Shown: positions 12,001-26,100, counted from the stretch's first letter. The stretch is 64,000 nucleotides of DNA from Nymphaea colorata (GCF_008831285.2 NC_045140.1:23330131-23394130); one strand, 5' to 3'. Notes: generated by a model from the letters alone, not told the origin. Numbers and translations: made by a program.

Positions 12001-13739
12001 TCTTCTCCTCATTCCTAGTTTTATCTTATATTAGCAAATGCTTATTCTGGTTTTTTGCTTAAAAATTTGGGATACGATTGTTCTTTTGTCTTGAAGTTAT
12101 ATATCTTGTAGAGGTGATAGAAACTAATCTTTCCCTTTCTTTTTTGCAAATTACAACATATGTTCTTCTGAGAATTTTGTAGATTTTTCATTTTATATTT
12201 ATTGCTGCTATCATTTTCTAGGCAACAATTTGCTACAAACTTTTCCATGTCTTTAAAGCTTTTAATGTTTATGTGTGGTTGTCTTCTTAGCGAAGAAATC
12301 TATCTAAGTGCATATGTACTGTATTTAAGTTGGCCATGTGACTATGTTAGTTCTGTTCTAGGACTTTGTGCATTAGATATCAGTCTTTTGTTGGCTTATC
12401 AATCTTTTCTTTACCGCTTCCACTTGTGCAGAGCGTGTAGGGGCTGAAGTTGTTGAATGTGCATGTGTCATTGGGTTACCTGAGCCAAAGGTATGCCCAA
12501 TAATCCACTTCCTTTGTATTAACATTTTATTATCTACTTAGCTGTTTGTGGGGAATTTCTTTTAGATTGTATCCATCAAGTTGACGCAGTGCCTGTCTGC
12601 TTCTGTGGCCCCATGATAAAGTGGAGCCAATATATAAAAAATATAGGTTCAGATTTGTGATAGTTTACTCTGACCAAGTTTTCAGTTTAAAATTTGGTGA
12701 GGGACAAAACCGTGTTCTTATTGAGGTGTAGGACTTGCTTGAGGCAATGTTAGATGCATCAGGTGCAAAACATGTAAAAGCTAAAGATTTTCCATGGTTA
12801 TGTCCCAAAAGATTTCAATAAAGGCAACTGTTAGTCTTTCTGTTCTTTCTACATCATGGGCGAGGAGTCTTGGGACAAAAATGTCAGCTATTTAGATCCT
12901 GACAATATGTAATCCTGACTATGCGAGAATTCTGTGTCATTGTTTATGATGTTTTGCTTAGGGAGGTTGATTAATCTGTTGTTGAATGTAACCTGTCTTT
13001 TTTTTTTTCAATATTTTACAAAGACGAGTTAGAGTCTTGTTTTTGTGACAAGTTTCCTTGTCTAGGATTCACTGTGATTGGTCTTTAAAATTGTCATTTG
13101 TTTGCAATGCGATTTTTTTCATTATTTTCCTGTCTCTATTTTATTTTTTATTTTTGAATTCAAGATCTGAACTCTTCTCTATACAGTTGTTTATGCTTCG
13201 GTTCATATTATTAATCAGTTTACAATTGAATAAAAGCTTCAATAGCCTTAAACTCTTCGGGTCTTTAGGACGTTGTTTTGGTTTTGATAATCTGGAAACC
13301 TGTCTTTCTGTGCAAAGCTACTTAGCAAGATATTACTAAATACCTTATATCTCTTAATCCCTAAAATATCCCCAGTTCCCTACCTGTAGGCATATCAGGT
13401 GAACTGATACTGTGCAGTTCAAGCAATACTAACTTCTCTGGTAGCACATTCTTTCTTCTCTTTTGTCTTTGACTTGTAGCCATTTTACTTGCTTTGCTCC
13501 CTTCCTCTCCATTGAACACAATTAAAAATTTTTTACCATTGTCTAGTTGGATATCATAACTTGTGTAGTCTTGGAACTTTGATTCCTTGATATTCTTCAT
13601 TCATAAGGTTATATGTTTATAATGATCTCAGCAATTTTTTTGCCAATGTTCCAACAATTTTATTATGATGTTGTTGACACAGGGGCAGGGCAGTCTAAAT
13701 GGAAAGCCGTTGTATATTCTTGTGGAGCCTCACCTATAA
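9050..13739 (+). CDS. APT: Adenine phosphoribosyltransferase, complete (six exons, 181 aa)
   Basis: Exons: 9050-9125, 9261-9371, 10834-10926, 11544-11693, 12432-12490, 13683-13739. The enzyme joins adenine to PRPP, giving AMP and pyrophosphate; in plants it salvages adenine and also converts cytokinin bases to nucleotides. The protein begins [20 protein letters not shown]. It shows [15 protein letters not shown] (about 22-36), [10 protein letters not shown] (64-73), LRKPKKLPG (about 86-94), and the PRPP-binding signature [13 protein letters not shown] (123-135). It ends [11 protein letters not shown]. Length fits cytosolic plant APTs (about 180-190 aa), and no transit peptide is visible. Intron 4 begins with GC rather than GT (11694-11695), required to keep frame through LLERVGAE. 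Intron 2 holds a 50-bp tandem duplication. Homology is near certain; the paralogue number (APT1-5) is not resolved. Confidence 0.95.
10241..10333 (+). repeat. 50-bp tandem duplication in APT intron 2
   Basis: The segment starting GCCTCTATATCTTTATAGAC at 10241 recurs at 10291 with a single change (TTTA to TTTG) and then runs on for 43 bp. Two near-identical copies imply recent duplication. It lies within an intron, so it has no coding effect. Confidence 0.85.
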
Positions 13740-16700
13740 GGCCAGGTTACAAGAATTTTTATGTTCATTCCTCTTTTGGAGAGCTGTCATATTTTTTGCT
13801 GAAACAAGCTTTCACTTCTTAGTTTGTTACTTGAAAATTGAGGTTGCTTATTACATTTACTTTGTCACATCTTGCTGCATGTATTTGAATCTCCAGCACA
13901 TTAGTTTGGTACTTTGGTTCAGAACTCTGTTTTATTGTAAACAACTGCATCTTCACAGTGGAATGTTGACAACCATGTAGAATTTTGTTGTTTGAACAAC
14001 CACAGATATAGGGTGCTGTTATGGCATATCTTCAGTCAATAACAAGCTATTAGCAGGATTTTTTTTTTAATTTTTTTTTTCTTACAAAAGGCAAACTAAC
14101 ATGGGAATGTTGCACTTGGCGTGGCGAAGGTTCAAAAGTTATATGTGAAGGTTCAAAGTATGCCTGGATGGGTTGGCCCTCTCAAATATACCTTGGTGAA
14201 CATTTTTTATGGTCCTGTAATAGTTGACATCCTTCTTTAGGCACTTGTTTGCAAGATCTGGCATACCCTAATTTGTGGGCTTGCATCTCTATGCATCTTT
14301 ATCATCCTGGGAAGGGGCTTGGCCTTGACCATGCATTAAAGAGTAAAGACTTCAGCAATATTTGTTATTGCATTTTCTTGGCTTTCACAAAAGAATTTAT
14401 ATATGCCAGGTGCACCAAGCTGATGGACAATGCAATGATATGAGACATGCAAAATTAGATGGCTAGGTAAGTGTTAATCAAAATAATTGATCTAGGTTGA
14501 GTCTGAGACAATGGATTGGTGACGTAAACGTAGAGAAAAATGATATGACACATCCCTGGAACTAATTTCAGCAGTGTAACTGTACATTATAGGGTTTAAC
14601 TTGTGATATGCTCCTGTAACCCTGTTTTGTATGTTATTGTATGACATATGAGGTCTAACTTACATTACACCTTGAGAACATAAGAAAGTGTCAGAAAAAA
14701 GATTTTCCTTTTGGGGTTTACAGTTACATAAATTTCTTAAGATTGAATATGATGTTCGATCTGAAAGGCATTCTTACACATTCAAAGTGAAGAATATAAC
14801 ATTTAGGGTTGATTGGATGCGATGCAAAAAACTTTCATGGTTTTTTTTCATTTACAAGTGCGTATGTTTATTCTTGAAAATTAAAGTTAAAGATTTAAAT
14901 TTCATGACAAGTTGCTTAAATTCTTCAAGTAGTAAAGTCATGGATAATGAAAACTTATTTAGTTTGATATTAGTTTCGATTTTGGGAGTAATTTGAGTGG
15001 TTGATGTTGATTAACGCTGTATCTTGTAGGTAACATATTTGTGAGCGATCAATGAAAAGAATGAATCCGTGTCTAAAGAAGAAAAGGATAAGGAAAAAAA
15101 TTACTATTTAGGCTGTAAAGAAAAAGGTCTTTTCAAATTGCAGGTCACCTAGGAACAGATTGCCTAGGTGCCTGGTGATCAGCGATGCTTAGGGATCTAG
15201 GTGCAAGCCTAGGCTAGCCTTTGACAATATGGATACAAACACCACCCTCCTCTTCACGTGATCATGTTTCGTACATTGCGTATCGATATTTTCCAGGGTA
15301 GAAACATAGTCAATGAAGCAGCTGATCTGCATGTCTGAGGAGCAAAATGCAGATATGTTAAACCATATTCTGTGGGTAGCAAGTGACTATATATATTTAT
15401 GGATGTTTGATTATTCTGCTTCTTGACTATGAAATCAATGAAGAGCCGACTGACTCTGAGTTAGCTCTGCAATTGAGTTAACATGCTGGAAATTTTGGCT
15501 TATGAAGATCATGAACCCAATTCTCAACAATGCTAGATGCTCTACAGGTGGTGGTATACCATGTGTATATGTACTTGCTGATTGCGGTCTTGCTGGTTTA
15601 CCTGTAATAATAATACTTGATAAAATTCTTGCTGATCAATCTCATATGTCAATGGATGAGTGTGTATATTTAAAGTCTGAACGGTTCAAAAACCATGAAC
15701 ATCAGGTCACTAGTGATACAGTTCGTTAGGTGTAGTATGCCTTGATCCTTGTAGTATGCTTGCTTACGAGTTCTTTTGTCATCATATAGGGGCTTGAGTG
15801 GTATGACAGTTGACTGAGAAGTAGCTTAGTCCTGATCCAAGTTGATAAAAATTGTTGCAAAGGATCGTAAAAATAATCAAAACAAATCTACTTGGGTGTT
15901 GGATCATGACTGCTAGGTTCAAACTGAACCAAGAACCTTGACATGTCTCGGTCATTCATGATCAATATCATGCGAATGAGTACTTGTTGAAAAGGGCAGT
16001 GAGTCTACTTTCTCATAGCATAATCAGAACTGAATTTAAGCTGATGTTCTTGAAGATATTAGGATCTGTAGTAAAAAAAACTTGGTTGGAATTAGAGTAG
16101 CCACAGAAGGACCATACAGGAGAATTTTTACTTGTATTATAAAGGGAACTGATTCTGTTTTCATATGCTGCAAGCAGATTATGAAATCAGATGCCTTTTA
16201 AGAACTATGGAAAGGTTCTATGCACTGCCCTGTGTGGAAATGTATACTCTCATTTAGCCTACGACACATAAAAGATGGTGTTCTAAAAGTTGTTTGGTGT
16301 GATGGTAGTAGCACTCTATCAGGCTATTCGTTGGTCTGTGATGGCTGAATGACTTTTAGCACACCAGTTGATTTGTTGAAGGGTAATCTTCATTTGTTGT
16401 CGGCGCCTACAAGTTTGGTGCCCTTTCGCTGTAAACTCTTCATTTGTTGTCAGCAACTTACAAGTTATCTTCAGCTGATTGGTTGTTATTTTTATTTGTT
16501 TTGTATGTGGATCCTTCTAATGAAGAAAGCTCATTTGGTGCCTTTTTACACAAATGTAGTTTCATGAACAGGTTGTACCTGTTTCAGGTTGTCTGTGATT
16601 CTTCTTGAGCTTGTTCTGTGGCTTACGACTGAAAAGAGAGGACTGAAGAGCGAGAGCAGCTTCCTAAAGGTTTGTGCCATGAGAGATCTCAGAAGGGCAG

Positions 16701-19290
16701 GTGAATCTGTCTGGCGGTGCAGTGTTCACAATTGTCTGATTTGTTGTGGTTCTATCAACTATGCTTTTGTGAAATATTAATTTATGTACTCCTACAGGCA
16801 ACGAGAACTATAAAATTAGTTGATGAGGATGGGGATTTCAGCCGTCGGTTTAGGATGGCACGCCTATTTTTCCTATTTCCATAGGTATAGACTGTTTCAG
16901 TTGAGTTCTTAAGGACTATACTTTATGTATCTTAATGTTCTCTGAGTTACCAATTACTGCTTTATCACGAACCATCCTGTACTCCTGCACCATTCGATGC
17001 GGCAGGATAACCTGTTGTTGAACGCTTTATGAAGCTAGCAAACGTAACCATTTCGATACTCGTAATAAACCTGTGGAGATATATCGTCTTTGGTCTTCTG
17101 TCTTGCCTTTTTCCGGAACCGCTTCCAGGGTTTTGGATTTATAGCTGGACGGAAGTTGCTGAATTATGATGAAGTTTTCGCTTTCTTGGTTTCCTTTATT
17201 ATTATTTTTTTCTCGCAGTGACAAAATCGCATGGGAATTGAGGGACTCAAAAATAGGTGATAGTATTCACACCATGTTTTCTTGTGACCGCTTTGAGCTT
17301 TTCTTGTGACCTCTTTGAGCTATCTCTCCCGCTTCTTCATTTTGTGAAGAACATTGTATTTGCGACGTCAAATGGATAAAATACGATGGAGACAGGACAG
17401 AGTTGGATCTGATGTGGTGAAGAATGATGACAAAAGTTACACGACATCTCTCTCTCTGGTTTTCGCTTTTGTTGTCTTTACAGAAACATACGAAACGCTC
17501 ATATGAAAAGAGAAGGCAGACGTAGGAGGGGTTTTCATATATGACTAAATAAATTAGTCAATAAGTTTTTAAAAGGTAACGTGAATGGCATTAACTTGCT
17601 GGCGTTGGATCAAGTTTCCGCCTTGTCTTTTTGTTGGTAGAGCTCTCTAATGTCACTCTTGTAATGCTTTGTGGTAAGGTTCATAGGCTCACCTTCAAGA
17701 GGAAAGAGAAATGTGAATGTGAAAATGGATTATAAATCAAGATTTGAATTTACTTCCATTTGGGTCCGACCAAGCTTCGGTCACAAACATACGCAAAGTA
17801 ACACGAGCCCGCAGTCTCAACTTTGTTCGTTGCTTTGGCACGAAGTCGCCTGCTTTTGAGAGAGAGGGAGAGCTTTCACAATCAAAGTAAATGGAAAAAA
17901 ATGAATACTACATAGAGCTATGCACATGAAAGAACTCTCCTGCTAGATTTGATCAATTTATAATGCTGTCAAAACACAAATTGTAGACGACAGTGTCCAA
18001 GTACACCCGTAAAATCTAGTTAACTGCGAATAAATGTAATTTGAACATGTTTCGGATACCAATGTCAATGGCAGATAAATTGAAGCTCGAAATATTTGAC
18101 ATAAAGTCTCCTAGTTACCAAACATAAGCCAAGCTATTCTCATAAATTTGGGTTTTAATCTTTAAACTTCCATCTTGAGTAGAAAATTTTGTAAACGGCG
18201 CCTGTTAATTTTTTTCATTTACCTTATCTTTTGTTATGATTTGAAGTGAAAAATCATTCGAATATTAGCAGGCTTTCTCATGCCTTAAAAAGGAAAAATA
18301 ATCAAGCTCGACCCCATGCAGCCGATAAGAGATGTGGGTCATTCTTGTAGCAGATCCTTGTGCCTGCGTTGGCCACGTAAAAACTCCAAGAGATGCATCG
18401 TTGCGACGATTCACTGTATATTAAAAATATCTACCACGCGTCGGTGCCCCAAATTTCCTCAACCAAACAAAATCGATCTTTAAATTGAATGTGGCCAAGA
18501 GTTCAACTGTTTGGTGTCGAAAAACTCCAAAATTGTAAAGGAAGAACGATAGTCTCTTTATGGCGCAGGACTAAACCAAGACGGGCGGCATATGTTGCAT
18601 ACTTATCCAATGGAATGTATGTAATATGTGATCCAGCTCCCACACGTACCACATTTATGAAAGAGACGGAAAGGAGACTTGTGGCCTTCAATTATTGCAA
18701 TTCTTAGTAAAAATAATGAAGCGAATCTTGAAATTTATCAATGAATCGAGTAGGGGTTGGTAGAATAGAAACATCAAAATATACAAGTTAAAAATAGTTC
18801 ATTTTCTCAAAACACCAAAAAAAGACTGATATCTTTGAAAATAGTGAGAAAAAGCTTCTATGGAAGTACTAAAAAGAAGCCTGGTACTGTACCTTGGTAT
18901 ATATAAAAGAAAGAATGAAGACTTCGGTTCTCTTACTAAACAAAATACCCTTCACGTCACCTAAGAATCTTAACATCTACCGTAGAGCTAAAATTTATCA
19001 TAAGAACAAAATTGAACCGAGAAAAGGATTTATCTCCACAGAAAATTGATCCGGAAATTTTTTGACGACCTTGAATCAATTATGCAATGTAACGGAACTT
19101 CTAAGCCCTCTAAAATCTCCTAAAAAGCCTGGGATACTCTCTCAATATTGCACAGAATAGTTTCGTCAAATACGTGGCAACAAAAGGTAAAAGGGAAAAG
19201 AAGAAGAAGAATTCGTCATCGATATTTTTAAATAATAATTAATCTCATCATTCATCAAGCAAGATGGACGGCTTTCATGCATCCACGCAG
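13740..19290. other. APT 3' UTR followed by intergenic DNA, no supported gene
   Basis: The first part must include the APT 3' UTR, but I cannot place the poly(A) site. Two segments have exon-like edges: 16589-16669, ending TTCCTAAAG before GTTTGTG, and 16799 onward after CTACAG. Their translations match nothing I know. Around 15150-15225 there is a CCTAGG-rich direct and inverted motif cluster typical of plant dispersed repeats. The remainder to 19290 is featureless AT-rich DNA. Confidence 0.5.
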
Positions 19291-19306
19291 CCCCTCAAAA
19301 GCTTTT

Positions 19307-19313
19307 TATATAA
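19307..19313 (+). promoter_or_regulatory. TATA box of the CUE-domain gene
   Basis: TATATAA lies in CTTTTTATATAATATG about 380 bp upstream of the start codon at 19690. GC-rich, leader-like sequence starts 30-60 bp downstream. The spacing suits transcription starting near 19340 and a 5' UTR of about 350 nt. Confidence 0.5.
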
Positions 19314-19689
19314 TATGAAACCCCTTCTTCTCGTTCTCCAAACACCGTCGCGGGCCGGATTCCTACCCCCGCCCACCTGGAAATCCCTTCAATCGCCGAA
19401 ACCCTAAACGAATAGATAAATCTGACGATTACCACCCTTGCAATTTTCGACGCAGAATCTGTTGCCGTCGCACCCATATGGGAGGATCGACGGTTTCTCC
19501 GTCGCCGGACGCTTTCTGATACCCTGCTTCTGAAGAGAGGGATCGAGTGGCTTCGTGTTCGACAAGATTTAGGGCCGGGTTCGGTCCCTATCCCGGCCAG
19601 GGTTTCGGGATTGTGGGGTTCTGGGGAGTTGCATGGGCGTGGAGTAGGAACGGGCGGTGTCGAGATTCCGTCGATCCGTGCCGGAAACC

Positions 19690-22600
19690 ATGTCTGCGAT
19701 AGTCTGCGGAAAGAGATCAATCTTCGAAGAGCTCCATACGCCTCCGCCAGTTTCGAAGAGATTGCGCTGCTCCGGCAGCACCTCACCGATCCGGTTCTCG
19801 CCGACTAGGGTTGTACCGAGCGCCGTTGACTCGCCACTGTCGCAACTCCGGCAGATTTTTCCTGACATGGATGAGCAGGTTCATTTTCACCTTGATTTGT
19901 TCTGTGGCTTTCTGCACTTTTATCTGATCTGATTCCAGGTTCTTTGATATGAATGGTTTTGACGAGCTTAATTGGAAGATGTCGGATTCAGAATCTGATG
20001 ATCGTCTGAGTCTGGTCAGAAATGATTTGCGAACATATCCTGTGCTAATTAGAAAAATTCTTTTGCAAAAAATAAGGACAATTTCTTTTGCTGGATTGAT
20101 GATGAATCTATATAGATAGAAATTTTCATGCAGCTGTTTGTTCAGCATCTGGACGGCATCTCGGTCTTAAAATATGATGCGGCAAGACATGAAAGCTGTC
20201 GTTGGATCTGGATGGATTATTTTACATTTTAGAACGTTCAACATCGATGTATGTTTATAAGGGTTAGTGGATTGACTGGCTTTTTGAGTTACAGAACTTA
20301 CGTTATGGCCCACACGATTGTTCCATTGGTCTTCTAAAAAATAGAAAACGCTAAAATATTCTTATTCAAGCTACTTTTAAGCGTCAATATGAGACATTTG
20401 CGATATGCATTTTGATAAACTCTGTTGCTACTTCAGCCTAGGAAGTGGTACTACGCAAGTTCTTGAAAGTTTATGTAGTTGATCTTCTCTTATGAGATTT
20501 CGCATCTAGAAAATAGAGTTTGTTAACCGGTTTGGGCTTATCTTCTGCTTCAGCTTCTTGAGCGAGCACTTGAAGCTTGTGGAAATGATCTGGATTCTGC
20601 AATCAAGAGTTTGAATGAGCTCCGCTTAGGGGAACGTAGTATGGCCTCTATTGGGAGCAAATCTGAAAATAAATTAGGGGAAATTGCTCAGCAATCTTCG
20701 GAAGGTACTCATCCTCATTCTTCTTATGATTTGTTTCTATAACTTTTTGGTGTCAAGTTAATTCTTGTTTCGTGGTTCTTTTCATTCGTTTTGCAATCTG
20801 TAGCCATGTTTTCAAAATTTAAAAGCCTGGCGAAGAAGGGCATCTCCCTGGAGTTATTTTGAAAATTTAAACTATTAATTTCTTCCTTATATGTTCAGGA
20901 ACGTTTTATGAGTGCATAATTTGAGAGTGAAGATGGTTATTATTTAGGTAATGGTAATATATGTTTTAATTGCTGTTGTACTACTTACACTAATTCTATT
21001 TAAAGTCGTGTGGAAAAAGCATTTTCTTGGCAAGAATAAATTCTTTCCTTTTCTTTGCTTTGTTGTCTTTTTTGGAGCATTAGTCAAGGTTGTCTAATCA
21101 ACGGACCTTGTAAAGGAGATGCAAGTTTGAATCTGATTTTCGTGAGTAGCAAAATGCAATCAAGTTTAGGTACTTGGTTTACTAAAAGTAAGAAAACGGG
21201 GTGCAGTTCCTCATTTCATTGTGTATTTTGTAAGTTAGCATATTAAGTGGATTTGGATAATATCTCCTCAATAGCTATTTTTGTTATTGGACCCGGGTTG
21301 TTAATGTTAAAGGTTGAATTATTTTTTATTAGATTGCGTTCTAGTAGATTGTCAAGACCTAACGTTCTTGTGGTTATAGATAAGGAGAGAGTCAAAATTG
21401 GTTCACCAAAGATGTCTATACTTTGGATAGGCATGTGGTTACAATTTATAAATGGAGACCATTCTATTAAATAATATGTATCTTTTGAAAGACTTGATAA
21501 ATCACAAAGACTTTAACACCTTGAGACTTGAGAGGCATGTTGTCTGTGCTGCTTACCTAATTTGATTCTTTAGATGCACTTTTTTTCCTCTAAGCTGAAC
21601 TAAGAGACGTGCTTGTGATTTGTTTATTAGAAGTTATGCCTTAATTAGTGAAAAAGGTTTGATTTTTATATGTCACAGCTTTTTTTTTCTTTTCATGTTT
21701 TCTTCTCTTTTGACGTCTGACCTTATATGTTTGATCTGAAATGTGCGTGTCAAGTGCAAACACGGCACATGTATGTGACTTTCACTAATCATGATATATG
21801 CAAATACATCTTGGCTTTCAAGGTGATACCTTGCGTTCGTGATTCTCGTGGCCAGATGTTGTTGTTCTCTTTGTACAGTCGAATGTATTTTTCATGACTT
21901 CCTTAAGACTTGAGGTTCCAGTTGTAGAGCCAATATAATAGATCCTGTTCAAGGTCGTTATTGTTCATGACTTCACTTTTTGCTCTTTAATGTAAGTACA
22001 AGACTGTGGTACTCATAGCAGACTAGACATGTTATGGCAGACGTGAAACCAATATTTAAGATCTTCTAGTTATGCATTAGCATGTCTGTCTACAGCATGC
22101 TTTGTCAGCCAAGAAGCTTTTGCTTTTGTTAAGCTTATATTATTGTTAAGCTTATATTATGAAGGAATGCTATTGCCTGTCTTTTTATCATGGAAATCAC
22201 TATTTAACTTTGCAGTTCTGGCAACCAATATCGACGAGTCCTCCAATTGCCCGGCTCCTCCTACCGATCTTCCATCAGATGGTTCAGAGTGGGTGGAGTT
22301 GTTTGTGAGAGAGATGATGAATGCCACGGATGTAAATGATGCTAGATTGCGTGCTTCAAAAATTTTAGAGGTGTTGGAAAAATCGATCATGTCGAGAGCT
22401 GGGGAAGTTGTATCAAAAGACCTTCACAAGGTATTTCTCCACCTCCTTGCCTATTATTTATCAAACTCAACTGTCCTTGGACCCTGCATGATATGAATTA
22501 CTCAATATTTGTTGAGACCATCCACAGGCATTATTCAGCCAGTCAGGTAAAATTTTCAAGGACGTCCATGCTTCTACCTGCCGAATCACCCCACATCCTT

Positions 22601-23187
22601 TTTTTTAACTTGGTGGTTGTCTCTCTATTTATCCTGTGATTTTTTGGAAGCCAGCCTCTGTCTCTTACTTTTGACATTTGTGGTCGTCAACTTGACCTGC
22701 AAACTTGCAGCTATATTTTTTTGGGGCGCAAGTTTTCTGGTGACGTCCTCACACCAGATAACTTTAACCGTGCTCAAGATATGAGCTATAGATCTTGTTT
22801 TTCTGAAAACGGTACTCTGGTTATGTTTGGTCAGGAGAATTTGGCGCTCAAGGAACAGGTGGAAGTGCTTGTCCGAGAAAACCAAATCCTTAAGCGAGCG
22901 GTGGCCATCCAGCATGAGCGGCAAAAGGAGTATGATGAGAGAGGCCGTGAGCTGGAGCACCTAAAACAGCTTGTAGCGCAGTACCAGGAGCAAGTTAGGA
23001 CGCTTGAGGTTCGTACTCTTATCTCGTGGAAAGAGAGTGAGAGAAAGAGTTGTATGGATTTGTATGCTTACAGAAGTTTGTTGCTTGGTTGGTTTTGCAG
23101 GTAAACAATTATGCACTGACAGTTTATCTACAGCAAGCACAGCAGAGTAGCTCCATTCCCGGGCGCTTTCACCCAGATGTGTTCTAG
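19690..23187 (+). CDS. CUE-domain, coiled-coil protein (At5g32440-like), complete, 271 aa
   Basis: Exons: 19690-19878, 20554-20704, 22216-22430, 22835-23008, 23101-23187, all GT-AG and in phase. The start MSAIVCGKRSIFEEL matches plant homologues as I recall them; no in-frame ATG lies shortly upstream. A Ser/Pro-rich N terminus (VSKRLRC, STSPIRFSP) leads into a CUE domain at about 50-92 (LRQIFPDMDEQLLERALEAC, then LDSAIKSLNELRLGE), a ubiquitin-binding three-helix fold. The middle (WVELFVREMMNA, KILEVLEKSI) precedes a coiled coil at about 186-250 (RAVAIQHERQKEYDERGREL). The C terminus SSSIPGRFHPDVF is strongly conserved in the plant family. CUE proteins bind mono-ubiquitin; the precise role of this plant group is not established to my knowledge. 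The intact exon at 24160-24318 could be an alternative last exon. Confidence 0.92.
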
Positions 23188-23189
23188 AT

Positions 23190-26100
23190 TTCGTAACGGA
23201 CGTCTCTGCCCATAAAGGAGGAGGAAGGGAGTAATTTGGCGAATGGTTTCTCTATGATTTCATTGATAACTGCGTCCATTCTTGGTTGCATAAAAAGGAG
23301 ATACATGATGGGCATGACAGAGGTTCCTGTTTTGTAATCTCATAAAAAAAAAACCGATTGTAACTCATAATTCCTAGAATAACTATTCCATATATTTGGT
23401 TGGGGGCTCGGCAGCAGCAAAAAACGATCCCCGGGTTACAATGCTCCAGCATTTAGATGCATGCGGAGCCTTTTCCTCATATGCATGTCTCTCGCTCCCA
23501 TTCTCTCTCTTTAATTTTATGGATCGGGTTGTACATGCTCATTTCTTGGTCTTTTTTCTTTTAATTTTTCTCCTCGGGGAGCGAGTTTTCGGTTCCTGCT
23601 TCCTTTTCATATTGTTTTATGGGAGTCTTTCAAGACATTTTGAGCGTTTTGTTCGGAACCGAACAAAGAATCTGTTGTGGATTTTATTGCCCTGTCAGGG
23701 GTACAGCTTGTACCTCCAGTCACAGACGTTTTTTTTAACACGTTAAATAAGAGCAGTGAGAAATCAAAAACTTAAAATGCAGCAATTTCTACTCACCTCT
23801 AAGCAAGGGCGTTGTGTCCGTCGCTGCTGCTGACGGCGTGGGAGTCGAGGGTTGTACGGTAGAAACAGAGCTTTCTCTGGACTATATTTTGTAGTTTAAC
23901 CTAATTTGGCAAGTCAAACGGTGAAAGGAATTTCTAGAAATTTTAAATCTAAAGTTCAATATTAAAATATTTTAGGTTAGGCCTTGGTAGGAACATGGGC
24001 TTTCCTATCCTTGTTTTTGGTTTCTGTTGTTGGGGTTCCGTTGGTTCGAATTCATGTTATCGCAGCATCGTTTTTCTTAGTTGACCACAATTTTTTTCCT
24101 GCAGTGATCAGAGCGGGATGTTTAATTTGTTTACTTTACCTTGTTAACTTCTGTTGTAGAAGAGGTTACGTGAGCAAAATCGTGAACATGCAGAGAGGGT
24201 ACTAGCGCGGCTCACTTTATCCGACACTGCCAATCAGTCTTGCCGACTTCATGTGCAAACTAATGTCCACACCAATGCACAGCACTTCAAACTATCCTCT
24301 GAACACAAATCCTCATGAAGAGGTGTAGTATGGCTGGTTAGCGTGAGGGTCGGTGCAGATGATATGTTATCGGCTTGATTCCTGTGGGTGTAGATGGTCA
24401 CATGCATGATACTGTAGCATCAAGCCTACTGGAGGATCCTTCTAAATTTTATTGACATGCCTCATGCAAAAAAAAAAAAAAAAAGACTACAAACAAGTGT
24501 ACAAAAGGAATTGCAGATCAAGAAGAACAAAGTAGAGAAATTCTGCAAATCAGCATTGAGGCAAACCGGAGAGAGTTTCCCAATCTAGGCTCTCTCTTGA
24601 CATGCACATACTTGAGTTGAAGATCATTCACCTAAGAATGTGAAAGGATGGGGGAACTGGGTGGCTTCGGCTCACGTATCACCTCTGAAGGCAAACTAAC
24701 ATGTGACGTGAGCTGGCATGTGTGAGGCTCGCCTCCATCTAGTTGGCCATCTGTGAAATGCTACATTTGCTATATTAAATTGCTTCAAAAGATTGTATTC
24801 CGAAATCCTCTTTCTATAATAAAGAGAAAAGTCGGAAGTTTGTTCTGGGTATGATGGGCTGAGGGCTCAGATTGTTATAGAACTGGATATCCACGCCATT
24901 TGGTAAGAAAAGTCTTACATCGAAACCTGTATTTTACTACTAATTAGGTATGGATTTTCTTATCGTATTTGACTAGTTAAGCTCGGACGGATTCAAATCA
25001 AATATGAAATTATAGTCTGAACCAGAGTTTCTGATCTTTAAAGGTACGTAGTGTGGGTTATGATTGTTGCTGTGGGGTTTCTGTTCTTACACGTTGAACA
25101 ATAGTTTTCTGCTCTTGCACTCTATCTCAGTGAGGGTCATGAGTGCTATGGCGCGCAGGGCCTGATTTACCTCTCGCGTGGGCCGAAGTTGATGCACTTT
25201 TTCAGGTCTAGAAAGGCTGAGGCAGTTCATGAAAGGACGGCCGCTTTGAATAAGATTCAGGTCTCTGTTTCTGTAATTTGTTCAGAAAGGAAAAACCGGG
25301 CTGCAGGGAAAAAACATTCCCATATAAATTTGGACCTTTTTGTAGTAGCAAAACATGACTATCACACTTAGAGTTGCAGACTGCACAAGTTGTTTGAAAT
25401 CTCTTCCTAATTATTAAATGGTTCTGCTCATGTAAAAAGAGACCTCAAAGGCCATTTATACATTCTCGTTGAAAAGCAATGCCCTGAAGCCTTAACTTCA
25501 GCTTCACTCCACAACCTTATTGTTGTAAAAATATGGTAAAAAATGTATCTATTCTAGATAATTAGGAATTCCAAACCAACTAATTCGCCAAGTTTTTAAT
25601 GATCTGCAGAATGATTCACTGGTAATACCGATAATTAAACTCATTCTGCTTTGGCAAATGTTGGTGTAAGGTTCGTGACTAAAAATGTGAGTCACTTCCA
25701 TGAACTTCTCAAAATGTTTTTACATTTCGAAGAAAGTTGAATAATTTATATTGTTCTTTGTGAAGAATTTTGTCTGGAGTCTAAGAAGATAAAAAAAAAA
25801 ATTAAAAATTTCAGTCTGAGTTGCAGAAGGTTTCTGACAGAATGACCTACTGGGACATAAAACCCAGTGCCCATTTAATATGATTGGCCTCGCACTCACA
25901 TAACGAAGAAAAATTGGTTCCACAACGAGACTACCAACGTACAAATTTGTTCTTTAGATCATGAGGCTATTCAAACAGATGAGGAGGATGGTGAACTCCT
26001 TCAATTTCAAGAGGTGTCGCAAAAATTTTGTTATTTGGAGATTGCAACTTCTCAGTCTCGCGAAATCATAAATGCTTGTTCGCTCAAACTGCCAATCTTC

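Noticed and set aside
24160-24484. A processed retrocopy ending in the poly(A) run at 24468-24484.
   Set aside because: The ORF is preceded by intron-like sequence with a polypyrimidine tract and AG, which a processed copy would lack, and no target duplication was seen.
25189-25263. An exon-like stretch (SRKAEAVHERTAALNKIQ) that faintly recalls a bHLH basic region.
   Set aside because: The conserved ERxRR core is absent and no neighbouring helix-loop-helix exon is found.
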